This document shows, in pieces, positions 48,278 through 57,656 of a DNA stretch of 64,000 bases. The notes below the pieces were generated by a model, which saw only the letters and a list, made by a program, of their open reading frames with translations, was not told the DNA's origin and made no database searches. Position 1 is the first letter of the stretch. Each line of letters begins with the position of its first letter. This DNA is from Pseudomonas fluorescens (GTDB lineage Bacteria > Pseudomonadota > Gammaproteobacteria > Pseudomonadales > Pseudomonadaceae), in contig NZ_CP015225.1 of NCBI RefSeq assembly GCF_001623525.1, positions 3,596,001-3,660,000 on the forward strand, written 5' to 3'. The translations under genes and the position numbers were made by a program.

Positions 48278-49519
48278 ATGGATACATTGCCCGTGGCGCC
48301 GCTGTTTGCCGTGCTGGTGGTGCTGATCCTCTGGTCGGCCCTGTTCACCGCCATCGAAGCCGCCCAGCAGCATCTGTTGGCCCAGCGCACGGCCTCGCGC
48401 GCCAGTGACAAACCGCTGGCAACGCTGACATTCCCACTGGCCAGCCTGATCCTGTGCAATACCCTCTGTCGCACCCTGGCCGTGGTCATCGGCACCTTGC
48501 TGGCGATTTTTACCTGGCTGGAAAACGGCCCCTGGGTCGCCTGGCTCGGCACCAGCGCCGCCCTGCTGGTGCTTGCCGACTACCTGCCGCGCGCCTTGGC
48601 CACCCGCCAGCCAGAAGCGGTGCTGGCGCTGGGCAACACGTTGCTTGGCATACCGTTGAAGATCCTCTATCCGTTTGCCTGGCTGTTGAATAGTGCCAGC
48701 CAATTGTTGCTGCGCCCCTTTGCGCGCAAGGCCAGCATCGTGCAGCAGAGCGACGACGAGATGCCCGCGCCACCGCGCAGCGAACACGAACCTGAGCACG
48801 GCGCCAGCCGACTGCACCCGATTTCCGGCATCCACGCCCTGGACAACATCACCGTCAACGATATCCTCGTGCCCCGCAGTGAGGTCGATGGGATCAACCT
48901 CGACGACCCCATCGGCGAGATCATCGAACAGCTGCGCCTGAACCGTCGCACCCGCCTGCCGGTGTTCCACAGCGACATCAACCAGGTCGAAGCGGTGCTC
49001 AACACGCGCCAGATCCGTCATTTGCTGGCGGATGCGAGCCTGACCCAAGAAGCGCTGCTGGCCGCCTCCCACGAGCCTTACTTCGTCCCTGAAAGCACGC
49101 CATTGCAACTGCAATTGCTGAATTTCCACAAGCAGCAACGGCGCCTGGGCATGGTGGTGGACGAGTACGGCGAAGTGCTGGGCATCGTCACACTGGAAGA
49201 CATCCTGGAAGAAATCGTCGGCGAATTCGAAAGCGAGCACAGCCTCGACAACCCCCACGTCCACCCCCAGCCCGATGGTCGCCTGATGATCGATGGCGCG
49301 GCGTCGATCCGCGAATTGAACAGGACCTTGGGCTGGCATCTGCCTTGCGACGGCCCCAAGACCCTCAACGGGCTGGTGACCGAAGCCCTGGAAACCATCC
49401 CCGAAAGCCCGGTGTGCCTGAAGATCGGCCGTTATCGACTGGAAATCATCGAGACCGTGGACAACCGTGTCAGCCAGGTGCTGGCGTGGCATAACAGTTT
49501 GGTGCCTGCCACTTCCTGA
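48278..49519 (+). CDS. CNNM/CorC-type membrane protein with DUF21, CBS pair and CorC_HlyC domains
   Basis: 413 residues. DUF21 membrane domain (about 8-150), two CBS domains (about 190-320, with IHALDNITVNDILVPRSEVDGI and RTRLPVFHSDINQVEAVLNTR), and the CorC_HlyC domain (about 335-413). Family members transport or regulate Mg2+/Co2+ (YfjD/CNNM). Probably cotranscribed with the CcsA-like gene. Confidence 0.9.
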   Translation: MDTLPVAPLFAVLVVLILWSALFTAIEAAQQHLLAQRTASRASDKPLATLTFPLASLILCNTLCRTLAVVIGTLLAIFTWLENGPWVAWLGTSAALLVLADYLPRALATRQPEAVLALGNTLLGIPLKILYPFAWLLNSASQLLLRPFARKASIVQQSDDEMPAPPRSEHEPEHGASRLHPISGIHALDNITVNDILVPRSEVDGINLDDPIGEIIEQLRLNRRTRLPVFHSDINQVEAVLNTRQIRHLLADASLTQEALLAASHEPYFVPESTPLQLQLLNFHKQQRRLGMVVDEYGEVLGIVTLEDILEEIVGEFESEHSLDNPHVHPQPDGRLMIDGAASIRELNRTLGWHLPCDGPKTLNGLVTEALETIPESPVCLKIGRYRLEIIETVDNRVSQVLAWHNSLVPATS

Positions 49520-49552
49520 AACTCCTGCCTGGACCGGACGCAGGGTAGCCCT

Positions 49553-49684
49553 TGTGGCGAGGGAGCTTGCTCCCGCTGGGCTGCGAAGCGGCCCTGAAAT
49601 CTGATAAAACGGTGTGTCAGACAGGTTGGTGTTGCTGCTTTGGGGCTGCTTCGCAGCCCAGCGGGAGCAAGCTCCCTCGCCACA
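49553..49684. repeat. REPIN
   Basis: Inverted REP pair downstream of the CNNM gene, centre with CTGATAAAACGG. Beyond it, 49685-49949 holds no gene and presumably the MFS promoter. Confidence 0.9.
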
Positions 49685-49949
49685 GAGTTCTGCGCAAGCG
49701 TCACGAACGTGCGCAGGCTCACTTGTTGATTAGTTAGCCTCCTTCCTATACTCCATCCGCTTACCCAGCCCCGCCCGAACCCCGTGCCTACCCCGCACCC
49801 AGCCGGTTCCGGCCAGACCATCGGCAAAATCCGCATCAGTCCTGCGACTGTTCCCACCCGAAACAGCGAAAGGATACCCGCCCACATCCCTGGGTGTTCG
49901 ACCATAATAATTCGCTCCAATGGAGCACATGACTGTCAGGGATAACCGC

Positions 49950-51263
49950 ATGACGACCGCTACCTGCAACGAGGCTGTGTCTGCCCAGCCGACAAACTCG
50001 ACCACCCGCGTGGCCACCGCGAGTTTCATCGGCACCGCCATCGAGTTCTACGATTTCTACGTCTACGCCACGGCTGCGGCCCTGGTGATCGGGCCGGTGT
50101 TCTTCCCGCAAACCTCAGGCACGGCACAGATGCTGTCGTCCTTCCTGACGTTCGGCATCGCCTTCCTTGCCCGCCCGTTGGGCTCTGCGCTGTTCGGCCA
50201 CTTCGGTGACCGGATCGGGCGCAAGTCCACGCTGGTGGCGTCCCTGTTGCTGATGGGTGTGTGCACCACCCTCATCGGTGTGCTGCCCGGCTACGCCAGC
50301 ATTGGCGCCTGGGCGCCGATCCTGCTGTGCGTGCTGCGTTTCGGCCAGGGCCTGGGGTTGGGCGGTGAATGGGGCGGCGCGGCGCTGCTTGCCACCGAGA
50401 ACGCGCCCAAAGGCAAGCGTGCCTGGTTCGGCATGTTTCCCCAACTGGGGCCCTCCATCGGTTTCCTGGCGGCCAACGGGCTGTTCCTGACCCTGGCCAT
50501 GGGCCTGGATGATGAGCAATTCCGCGCCTGGGGTTGGCGGATTCCGTTCCTGCTCAGTGCCGTGCTGGTGATCGTCGGCCTCTATGTACGGCTCAAGCTC
50601 CACGAAACCCCGGTGTTCGCCAATGCCATGGCCCGCCAGGAGCGGGTAAAGGTGCCGTTGGTCGAGCTGTTCAGCCAGTACTGGGCGCCAACGTTGCTGG
50701 GCGCGGCGGCGATGGTGGTGTGTTACGCGCTGTTCTACATCTCGACGGTGTTTTCCCTGAGCTACGGCGTATCCACCCTCGGCTACAGCCGCGAGACCTT
50801 CCTGGGCCTGCTGTGCTTTGCCGTGCTGTTCATGGCCGCCGCCACGCCCTTGTCGGCCTGGGCCAGCGACCGCTACGGGCGCAAGCCGGTGCTGATCGGC
50901 GGCGGCGTATTGGCGATTGCCTCGGGTTTCCTCATGGAACCCTTGCTGACCCACGGCTCGACCAGCGGCGTCGCGCTGTTCCTGTGCATCGAGCTGTTCC
51001 TGATGGGGGTGACCTTTGCCCCCATGGGCGCCTTGCTGCCGGAACTGTTTCCGACCCACGTGCGCTACACCGGCGCCTCGGCGGCCTACAACCTGGGCGG
51101 CATCGTCGGCGCCTCGGCCGCGCCGTTCTTCGCCCAGAAACTGGTGGCGATGGGCGGCCTGAGCTACGTCGGCGGTTACGTATCAGGGGCTGCGGTGCTC
51201 AGTGTGATCGCCGTGTTGTGCCTGAAAGAGACACGCCACAACGATTTGAACAGGGTCGCCTGA
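49950..51263 (+). CDS. MHS-family MFS transporter
   Basis: 437 residues from the ATG at 49950 (AGGGAT six bases upstream); earlier ATGs at 49920 and 49929 are possible but lack a good site. Twelve membrane helices. Metabolite:H+ symporter marks: ATASFIGTAIEFYDFYVYATAAALV near the start, GHFGDRIGRKSTL (loop 2-3) and RFGQGLGLGGEWGGAALLATENAP. Substrates of the family are organic acids, shikimate or betaines; this one is unassigned. Confidence 0.92.
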   Translation: MTTATCNEAVSAQPTNSTTRVATASFIGTAIEFYDFYVYATAAALVIGPVFFPQTSGTAQMLSSFLTFGIAFLARPLGSALFGHFGDRIGRKSTLVASLLLMGVCTTLIGVLPGYASIGAWAPILLCVLRFGQGLGLGGEWGGAALLATENAPKGKRAWFGMFPQLGPSIGFLAANGLFLTLAMGLDDEQFRAWGWRIPFLLSAVLVIVGLYVRLKLHETPVFANAMARQERVKVPLVELFSQYWAPTLLGAAAMVVCYALFYISTVFSLSYGVSTLGYSRETFLGLLCFAVLFMAAATPLSAWASDRYGRKPVLIGGGVLAIASGFLMEPLLTHGSTSGVALFLCIELFLMGVTFAPMGALLPELFPTHVRYTGASAAYNLGGIVGASAAPFFAQKLVAMGGLSYVGGYVSGAAVLSVIAVLCLKETRHNDLNRVA

Positions 51264-51413
51264 ACAGGGAGCCGGGCCTGGCAACAGGCCCGGCTCCAGA
51301 CCTGTCGGACGCCTGAACAACGCTCAATGAAATACCCGCTAACATTCACCCACCATTGAAACCACCCCCCACCTGCCCCATCTAAGACCCATACCCCATT
51401 GCGCAGGTGCCCC

Positions 51414-53828
51414 ATGAGCGACCAGCACTCTACCGAAGCCACTCACGATTACGCCGATTCCGAACACATCGAACACACCTCTTCCGGCACCGGCCTGGCG
51501 CTGCCTGGCCAGAATTTGCCGGACAAGGTCTACATCATCCCGATCCACAATCGTCCGTTCTTCCCGGCCCAGGTGCTGCCGGTCATCGTCAACGAAGAAC
51601 CGTGGGCCGAAACCCTGGAGCTGGTGGCCAAGTCCGACCATCACTCCCTGGCGCTGTTCTTCATGGACTCGCCCCAGGAAGACCCGCGCCATTTCGACAC
51701 CTCGAAACTGCCGCTGTACGGCACGCTGGTGAAGGTGCACCACGCCAGCCGGGAAGGCGGCAAACTGCAATTCGTCGCCCAGGGCCTGACCCGCGTGCGT
51801 ATCCGCACCTGGCTCAAGCACCATCGCCCACCGTACCTGGTGGAAGTCGAATACCCGCACCAGCCGAGCGAGCCGACCGATGAGGTCAAGGCCTACGGCA
51901 TGGCGCTGATCAACGCGATCAAGGAACTGCTGCCGCTCAACCCGCTGTACAGCGAAGAGCTGAAGAACTACCTCAACCGCTTCAGCCCCAACGACCCTTC
52001 GCCGCTGACCGATTTTGCCGCTGCGCTCACCTCCGCCACCGGCAATGAGCTGCAGGAAGTGCTCGACTGCGTGCCCATGCTCAAGCGCATGGAAAAAGTC
52101 CTGCCGATGCTGCGCAAGGAAGTCGAAGTGGCGCGGCTGCAGAAAGAGATTTCCGCCGAGGTCAACAACAAGATCGGCGAACATCAGCGCGAGTTCTTCC
52201 TCAAGGAGCAGCTCAAGGTCATCCAGCAGGAGCTGGGGCTGACCAAGGACGACCGCAGCGCCGATATCGAGCAGTTCGAGCAGCGGCTCGAAGGCAAGGT
52301 GCTGCCGACCCAGGCGCAGAAGCGCATCGAAGAGGAAATGAACAAACTCTCGATCCTGGAAACCGGCTCGCCGGAATATGCCGTCACCCGCAATTACCTG
52401 GATTGGGCGACCTCGGTGCCGTGGGGCGTGTATGGCCAGGACAAGCTTGACCTCAAGCACGCGCGCAAGGTGCTCGACCAGCACCACGCCGGCCTGGACG
52501 ACATCAAGGACCGCATCCTGGAGTTCCTCGCCGTCGGCGCCTACAAGGGCGAGATCAGCGGTTCCATCGTGCTGCTGGTCGGCCCGCCGGGCGTGGGCAA
52601 GACCAGCGTCGGCAAATCCATCGCCGAATCCCTGGGGCGGCCGTTCTACCGTTTCAGCGTCGGCGGCATGCGCGACGAGGCGGAGATCAAGGGCCATCGG
52701 CGCACCTACATCGGCGCCCAGCCGGGCAAGCTGGTGCAGGCGCTGAAAGATGTCGAAGTGATGAACCCGGTGATCATGCTCGACGAAATCGACAAGATGG
52801 GCCAGAGCTACCAGGGCGACCCGGCCTCGGCCCTGCTGGAGACCCTCGACCCGGAACAGAACGTCGAATTCCTCGACCACTACCTGGACCTGCGCCTGGA
52901 CCTGTCGAAAGTACTCTTCGTCTGCACCGCCAACACCCTGGACTCGATCCCCGGCCCGCTGCTGGACCGAATGGAAGTGATCCGCCTGTCGGGTTACATC
53001 ACCGAAGAAAAAGTCGCCATCGCCAAGCGTCACTTGTGGCCCAAGCAACTGGCCAAGGCTGGCGTGTCCAAGGGCAGCCTGAGTATCAACGACAGCGCCC
53101 TCAAGGCCCTGATCGATGGCTATGCCCGTGAAGCCGGGGTGCGACAGTTGGAGAAACAGCTGGGCAAACTGGTGCGCAAGGCGGTGATGAAGCTGATCGA
53201 CGACCCCAAGGCCGTGATCAAGCTCGGGCCAAAGGACCTCGAGGCCTCCCTGGGCAAACCGGTATTCCGCAACGAGCAGGTGTTGTCCGGCATCGGCGTA
53301 ATCACCGGCCTGGCCTGGACCAGCATGGGCGGCGCGACCTTGCCGATCGAAGCGACGCGCATCCACACCCTCAATCGCGGCTTCAAGCTGACCGGGCAAC
53401 TGGGGGACGTGATGAAGGAGTCGGCGGAAATCGCCCACAGCTACGTCAGTTCGCACCTGAAGCAATTTGGCGGCGATCCGAAGTTCTTTGACGAGGCCTT
53501 CGTTCACCTGCACGTACCGGAAGGCGCCACGCCCAAGGACGGCCCGAGCGCCGGCGTGACCATGGCCAGCGCGTTGCTGTCCCTGGCCCGCAACCAGCCG
53601 CCGAAAAAAGGCGTGGCCATGACCGGCGAACTGACCCTCACCGGGCACGTCCTGCCGATTGGCGGGGTGCGCGAGAAGGTCATCGCGGCGCGGCGGCAGA
53701 AAATCAACGAACTGATCCTGCCGGAAGCCAACCGGGGCAATTTCGAAGAACTGCCGGACTACCTCAAGGAAGGCGTCACGGTGCACTTTGCCAAGCGGTT
53801 TGCGGATGTGGCCAAGGTGTTGTTCTGA
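51414..53828 (+). CDS. ATP-dependent Lon-type protease (second Lon, AsrA-like)
   Basis: 804 residues from the ATG at 51414. N-terminal LON substrate domain (about 35-230), coiled-coil, AAA+ module with GPPGVGKTSVGKS (Walker A) and MLDEIDKM (Walker B), and a protease domain with the Ser-Lys dyad (Ser in KDGPSAGVTM, Lys in the MTGELTLTGHVLPIGGVREK region). The N-terminal 30 residues are acidic and family-specific. The adjacent chagasin-type inhibitor matches the P. aeruginosa asrA-icp neighbourhood (recall), so this is probably not the housekeeping lon. Confidence 0.9.
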   Translation: MSDQHSTEATHDYADSEHIEHTSSGTGLALPGQNLPDKVYIIPIHNRPFFPAQVLPVIVNEEPWAETLELVAKSDHHSLALFFMDSPQEDPRHFDTSKLPLYGTLVKVHHASREGGKLQFVAQGLTRVRIRTWLKHHRPPYLVEVEYPHQPSEPTDEVKAYGMALINAIKELLPLNPLYSEELKNYLNRFSPNDPSPLTDFAAALTSATGNELQEVLDCVPMLKRMEKVLPMLRKEVEVARLQKEISAEVNNKIGEHQREFFLKEQLKVIQQELGLTKDDRSADIEQFEQRLEGKVLPTQAQKRIEEEMNKLSILETGSPEYAVTRNYLDWATSVPWGVYGQDKLDLKHARKVLDQHHAGLDDIKDRILEFLAVGAYKGEISGSIVLLVGPPGVGKTSVGKSIAESLGRPFYRFSVGGMRDEAEIKGHRRTYIGAQPGKLVQALKDVEVMNPVIMLDEIDKMGQSYQGDPASALLETLDPEQNVEFLDHYLDLRLDLSKVLFVCTANTLDSIPGPLLDRMEVIRLSGYITEEKVAIAKRHLWPKQLAKAGVSKGSLSINDSALKALIDGYAREAGVRQLEKQLGKLVRKAVMKLIDDPKAVIKLGPKDLEASLGKPVFRNEQVLSGIGVITGLAWTSMGGATLPIEATRIHTLNRGFKLTGQLGDVMKESAEIAHSYVSSHLKQFGGDPKFFDEAFVHLHVPEGATPKDGPSAGVTMASALLSLARNQPPKKGVAMTGELTLTGHVLPIGGVREKVIAARRQKINELILPEANRGNFEELPDYLKEGVTVHFAKRFADVAKVLF

Positions 53829-53852
53829 GGATCCTGTAGCGCCTGGACGGGC

Positions 53853-53946
53853 CTCATCGCGAGCAAGCTCGCACACAGGGTGTGGTGTGGATCACAAATG
53901 CTGTGAACACCACAAATCCCTTGTGGGAGCGAGCTTGCTCGCGATG
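53853..53946. repeat. REPIN-like pair of the second REP class
   Basis: CATCGCGAGCAAGCTCGC and its inverted partner GCGAGCTTGCTCGCGATG bracket about 60 bp of non-palindromic DNA. The arms face the opposite way to the pair at 55081. Confidence 0.75.
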
Positions 53947-54040
53947 GCGTGATCAGCAACAACACATCCCCACCTGACACACTCAGTAGCATCTTCGGTT
54001 ATGCTCGCCGTTCGTCGTGAATGCCGGAGCCGTTGCCCTT

Positions 54041-54433
54041 ATGTCCCTCACTCGCCTGCTCGTCCCCCTCAGCCTAGCCCTGTTGAGCGCCTGCGCCACG
54101 CAGCCGAAACACAACGTGACCGTGGAAAAACTGAGCCAGTGCCCGGTAAGGCTCAATAACGGACAGAACCTGATCCTGAGCCTGCCCAGCAACCCCAGCA
54201 CCGGTTATCGCTGGGCGATCCAGGATTCGGCCGGTGGTGTATTGAAGGGCCTGGGGCCGGAGGTTTATCGCAACCCGGAAGACGCCGGCATCGTTGGCGC
54301 CGCAGGTGTTTCGACCTGGCGCTTCCAGGCGTTCAACGCCGGCACCGGGCGCTTGCGCCTGACTTATCAACAGCCCTGGGCCCCGGAAGTGCCGCCCGTG
54401 GAAACCTTTGACTGCGCCATTTCGGTGAATTGA
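54041..54433 (+). CDS. icp: Chagasin-family cysteine peptidase inhibitor lipoprotein
   Basis: 130 residues from the ATG at 54041. Lipobox at LLSAC18. The Ig-like chagasin fold shows its three inhibitory loops: NPSTGYRW (NPTTGY loop), the G-V-S-T-W-R-F strand region, and QQPW (RPW loop). It should block papain-like enzymes from the outer membrane. Downstream of the Lon-type protease and immediately before the YhhN gene (overlap with it or a 2-bp gap, depending on the start). Confidence 0.85.
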   Translation: MSLTRLLVPLSLALLSACATQPKHNVTVEKLSQCPVRLNNGQNLILSLPSNPSTGYRWAIQDSAGGVLKGLGPEVYRNPEDAGIVGAAGVSTWRFQAFNAGTGRLRLTYQQPWAPEVPPVETFDCAISVN

Positions 54434-54435
54434 CC

Positions 54436-55080
54436 GTGGGCTGGCTGATCCTGGCACTGATGGGCGCAGTCACCTACCTGTACGGCCTGACCGTGCACGC
54501 CACACTCTTGTGCCTGCTGGTCAAGCCCATGCCGGTGCTGGCCCTGCTCGGCTGGCTGCACGATGCGCCGCCCAGCGAATATCGGCGCTGGGTCAGCCTC
54601 GGGCTGATTTTCTCGCTGGTGGGCGACGTATTGCTGGCCTGGCCGGGGGACCTGTTCGTGTTCGGCCTCGGCGCGTTTCTGCTGGCGCACCTGGCCTACC
54701 TGAAAGCCTACCTCAGCGACTGCCGCCGCCCGGCGCTGCTGCCCTTGGCCCTTGCCTTGGGTATCGGTGCGATGCTGTTGGGAGTCCTGGTGTCGAACGG
54801 CCTAGGGTCGTTGCTGGTGCCGGTGATTGTCTACGGCCTGGCCATCAGCGCCATGCTCTGGCGGGCGTTGGCGCGGCTGGGCACCGGTGTGCCCAAGCGT
54901 TCAGCGTGGCTGGCCGCCGCCGGGGCGCTGGCGTTTGTGTTTTCCGACAGCCTCATCGGCATCAACCGGTTCGTGCACCCCTTCCATGCCGCGCCTTACC
55001 TGATCATCATCAGTTATTGGCTGGGCCAATGGGGCATTACAGCGTCGGCGTTTACCCAAAAGCCACACGGAGCCAAATAA
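54436..55080 (+). CDS. YhhN family membrane protein (lysoplasmalogenase-like)
   Basis: 214 residues from a GTG at 54436, just after the icp stop (TTG at 54430 would overlap it). Seven to eight membrane helices; family marks are KPMPVLALLG, LIFSLVGDVLLAWP and FSDSLIGINRFVHPF. Human TMEM86 members hydrolyse lysoplasmalogens; bacterial roles are unclear. Confidence 0.87.
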   Translation: MGWLILALMGAVTYLYGLTVHATLLCLLVKPMPVLALLGWLHDAPPSEYRRWVSLGLIFSLVGDVLLAWPGDLFVFGLGAFLLAHLAYLKAYLSDCRRPALLPLALALGIGAMLLGVLVSNGLGSLLVPVIVYGLAISAMLWRALARLGTGVPKRSAWLAAAGALAFVFSDSLIGINRFVHPFHAAPYLIIISYWLGQWGITASAFTQKPHGAK

Positions 55081-55171
55081 TGTGGGAGCGAACCTGCTCG
55101 CGATAGCGGTCTATCAGTCAACATTATCGCTGGCTGAACCATCGCCATCGCGAGCAAGCTCGCGCCCACAG
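55081..55171. repeat. REPIN-like pair of the second REP class
   Basis: GTGGGAGCGAACCTGCTCGCGAT and, inverted, ATCGCGAGCAAGCTCGCGCCCAC-type arms enclose about 40 bp between yhhN and cmoA. Confidence 0.8.
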
Positions 55172-55223
55172 GTTTTTTGGTTAAAATGCCGGCCTTTTCA
55201 CCACCCATGCCGCTGGAACCGCC

Positions 55224-55967
55224 GTGAGCAAAGACCCTGATCGCCTATTCGCCCAACCCCTGGCCCAAGTGCCGGACTTCGCCTTCAACGAGGACGTGGT
55301 GCGGGTGTTTCCGGACATGATCAAGCGTTCGGTGCCGGGTTATCCGACCATTGTCGAAAACCTCGGCGTGCTCGCCGCGCAATTCGCCCAGCCGGGCAGC
55401 GTGCTCTACGACCTGGGCTCGTCCCTGGGCGCCGTGACCCAGGCCCTGCGCCGCCACGTGCGCACCGACGGTTGCCGGGTAATCGCGGTGGATAACTCGG
55501 CGGCCATGGTCGAGCGCTGCCGCGAATACCTCAACGGCCAGGACTCGATGTTCCAGGAGCTGCTGCCGGTGGAAGTGATCGAAGGCGACATCCTCGCCCT
55601 GACGTTCCAGCCGGCCTCGGTGGTGGCACTGAACTTCACCCTGCAATTCATCGCACCGAACCAGCGCACCGCACTGTTAAGCCGCATCCGCCAGTCGTTG
55701 CTGCCCGGTGGCGCCCTGATTCTCTCGGAAAAATTGCGCTTCAACGATGCAGAGGAACACGCCCTGCTCACCGACCTGCACGTGGCGTTCAAGCGCGCCA
55801 ACGGCTACAGCGAGCTGGAAATTGCCCAGAAACGCAGCGCCATCGAAAACGTCATGAAGCCCGACAGCCTAGAAGAACACCGCGAACGCCTGCTCGCGGC
55901 CGGGTTCTCGAAAGTCGTGCCGTGGTTCCAGTGTCTTAACTTCGCCTCGTTGATTGCCCTGCCATGA
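55224..55967 (+). CDS. cmoA: Carboxy-S-adenosyl-L-methionine synthase
   Basis: Makes carboxy-SAM from SAM and prephenate for wobble-uridine modification. 247 residues from a GTG at 55224. SAM fold with [30 protein letters not shown] and a C-terminal [29 protein letters not shown] region characteristic of CmoA. Its stop overlaps cmoB by 4 bp. Confidence 0.95.
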   Translation: MSKDPDRLFAQPLAQVPDFAFNEDVVRVFPDMIKRSVPGYPTIVENLGVLAAQFAQPGSVLYDLGSSLGAVTQALRRHVRTDGCRVIAVDNSAAMVERCREYLNGQDSMFQELLPVEVIEGDILALTFQPASVVALNFTLQFIAPNQRTALLSRIRQSLLPGGALILSEKLRFNDAEEHALLTDLHVAFKRANGYSELEIAQKRSAIENVMKPDSLEEHRERLLAAGFSKVVPWFQCLNFASLIALP

Positions 55968-56920
55968 TCGATCTGTCCCCCCTCGCCCGCCATCTGGCCG
56001 GCACGCCCCTGGCCGATTGGGCCGCGACGCTGCAGACGCAACTCGACAGCAAGATGGAAAAGGGTCACGGCGACCTGGAGCGTTGGCAAAGCGCCCTCGA
56101 TGCGCTGCCGGCCTTGCAACCCACCACCGTCGATCTGCTGAATGGCCTGACGCTCGACACCGATTGTTCCGACGAAACCCGTGGGCAAATGCGTACCGCG
56201 TTGATGGGCCTGTCACCATGGCGCAAAGGACCTTTCGACCTGTTTGGCGTGCACGTAGACACCGAATGGCGCTCGGACTGGAAGTGGTCACGGGTGGCCC
56301 CGCACCTGGACCTGAAAGGCAAGCGCATCCTCGATGTGGGCTGCGGCAACGGCTACTACATGTGGCGGATGCTCGGTGCCGGGGCTGACACGGTGATCGG
56401 CGTCGACCCCAACTGGCTGTTCTTCTGCCAGTTCCAGGCGGTGCAGCGCTACCTGTCGCAGCCCAACGCCTGGCACCTGCCGTTTCCATTCGAAGCCTTG
56501 CCGCCGGAGCTGGAAGGCTTCGACACGGTGTTTTCCATGGGCGTGTTCTACCACCGGCGCTCGCCGATCGAACATCTGCTGGCGCTCAAGGACTGTCTGG
56601 TCAAGGGCGGCGAGCTGGTGCTCGAAACCCTGGTGATCGAGGGCGACGAACACCAGGTGCTGGTGCCCGAGGATCGCTACGCACAGATGCGCAACGTCTG
56701 GTTCCTGCCGTCGGTCCCGGCCCTGGAGCGCTGGCTGCGCCGCGCCGGGTTCAGCGATGTGCGTTGCGTGGACGTGAGCCTGACCACCGTAGAGGAACAG
56801 CGCGGCACCGAGTGGATGAAGTATCAGTCACTGAGCGACTTCCTCGATCCCGCCGACCACAGCAAAACCATCGAAGGATTGCCGGCGCCGATGCGGGCGG
56901 TGATTGTGGCGCGAAAGTAA
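55964..56920 (+). CDS. cmoB: tRNA U34 carboxymethyltransferase
   Basis: Uses carboxy-SAM from CmoA to carboxymethylate 5-hydroxyuridine at tRNA position 34. 318 residues, full length. [26 protein letters not shown] precedes the SAM motif [17 protein letters not shown]. Translationally coupled to cmoA. Confidence 0.95.
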   Translation: MIDLSPLARHLAGTPLADWAATLQTQLDSKMEKGHGDLERWQSALDALPALQPTTVDLLNGLTLDTDCSDETRGQMRTALMGLSPWRKGPFDLFGVHVDTEWRSDWKWSRVAPHLDLKGKRILDVGCGNGYYMWRMLGAGADTVIGVDPNWLFFCQFQAVQRYLSQPNAWHLPFPFEALPPELEGFDTVFSMGVFYHRRSPIEHLLALKDCLVKGGELVLETLVIEGDEHQVLVPEDRYAQMRNVWFLPSVPALERWLRRAGFSDVRCVDVSLTTVEEQRGTEWMKYQSLSDFLDPADHSKTIEGLPAPMRAVIVARK

Positions 56921-56973
56921 ATCGCCCAGCCTTATTGGAGGCCATACTGTTCACTGGAGATGATCAGAGTCAC

Positions 56974-57105
56974 TGTGGCGAGGGAGCTTGCTCCCGCTGG
57001 GCTGCGCAGCAGCCCCCTCTCAAGCTCACTCAATCAACCTGATCCACCGCGTCGCCGGGTTCCAGGGCCGCTGCGCGTCCCAGCGGGAGCAAGCTCCCTC
57101 GCCAC
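56974..57105. repeat. REPIN (composite repeat locus B, first)
   Basis: Nearly identical to the 32246 REPIN, same orientation. Confidence 0.92.
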
Positions 57106-57188
57106 GGGAATTGGGCACGGCGCGGGTCAAGGGAATGCCTCGAATCAGTGTCAGTTTCAAGAGCAAATCGGTTGGTCGACCGGGATGC
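57106..57188. repeat. 83-bp inter-REPIN module, copy B1
   Basis: About five substitutions from copy A at 32378-32460, with the same boundaries. Confidence 0.88.
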
Positions 57189-57260
57189 TTTTGAGCTTTT
57201 GAGCTTTTGAGCTTTTGAGCTTTTGAGCTTTTGAGCTTTTGAGCTTTTGAGCTTTTAGGC
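57189..57260. repeat. TTTTGAGC octamer array, copy B1 (9 units)
   Basis: Eight TTTTGAGC units and a final TTTTAGGC, then TTTT at the junction with the next REPIN. Confidence 0.95.
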
Positions 57261-57263
57261 TTT

Positions 57264-57395
57264 TGTGGCGAGGGAGCTTGCTCCCGCTGGGCTGCGCAGC
57301 AGCCCCCTCTCAAGCTCACTCAATCACCCTGATCCACCGCGTCGCCGGGCTCCAGGGCCGCTGCGCGCCCCAGCGGGAGCAAGCTCCCTCGCCAC
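57264..57395. repeat. REPIN (composite repeat locus B, second)
   Basis: Same centre as the 32552 REPIN apart from a few bases. Confidence 0.92.
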
Positions 57396-57479
57396 GGGGA
57401 ATTGGGCACGGCGCGGGTTAAGGGAATGCCTCGAATCAGTGTCAGTTTCAAGAGCAAATCGGTTGATCGACCGGAATGC
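57396..57479. repeat. 84-bp inter-REPIN module, copy B2
   Basis: Third copy of the module; one extra G at its left edge and GGTTGATCGACC in place of GGTTGGTCGACC. Confidence 0.88.
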
Positions 57480-57509
57480 TTTTAGCTTTTAGCTTTTGAG
57501 CTTTTAGGC
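57480..57509. repeat. Degenerate octamer/heptamer array, copy B2
   Basis: TTTTAGC, TTTTAGC, TTTTGAGC, TTTTAGGC: the same array reduced to four units with two one-base deletions. Confidence 0.88.
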
Positions 57510-57512
57510 TTT

Positions 57513-57644
57513 TGTGGCGAGGGAGCTTGCTCCCGCTGGGCTGCGCAGCAGCCCCCTCTCAAGCTCACTCAATCAACCTGATCCACCGCGTCGCCGGGTT
57601 CTAGGGCCGCTTCGCGGCCCAGCGGGAGCAAGCTCCCTCGCCAC
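57513..57644. repeat. REPIN (composite repeat locus B, third)
   Basis: Same family; inner right arm GCTTCGCGGCC differs from the other two. It ends 13 bp from the tadA stop. Confidence 0.92.
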
Positions 57645-57656
57645 GGGGTTGTGTGT

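Noticed and set aside
51339..53876. 845-codon minus-strand ORF opposite the Lon-type gene
   Set aside because: Antisense shadow typical of high-GC DNA; the plus strand has complete Lon motifs. The same holds for the long ORFs opposite wspE/wspF, the dehydrogenases, lysS, ffh and guaA.
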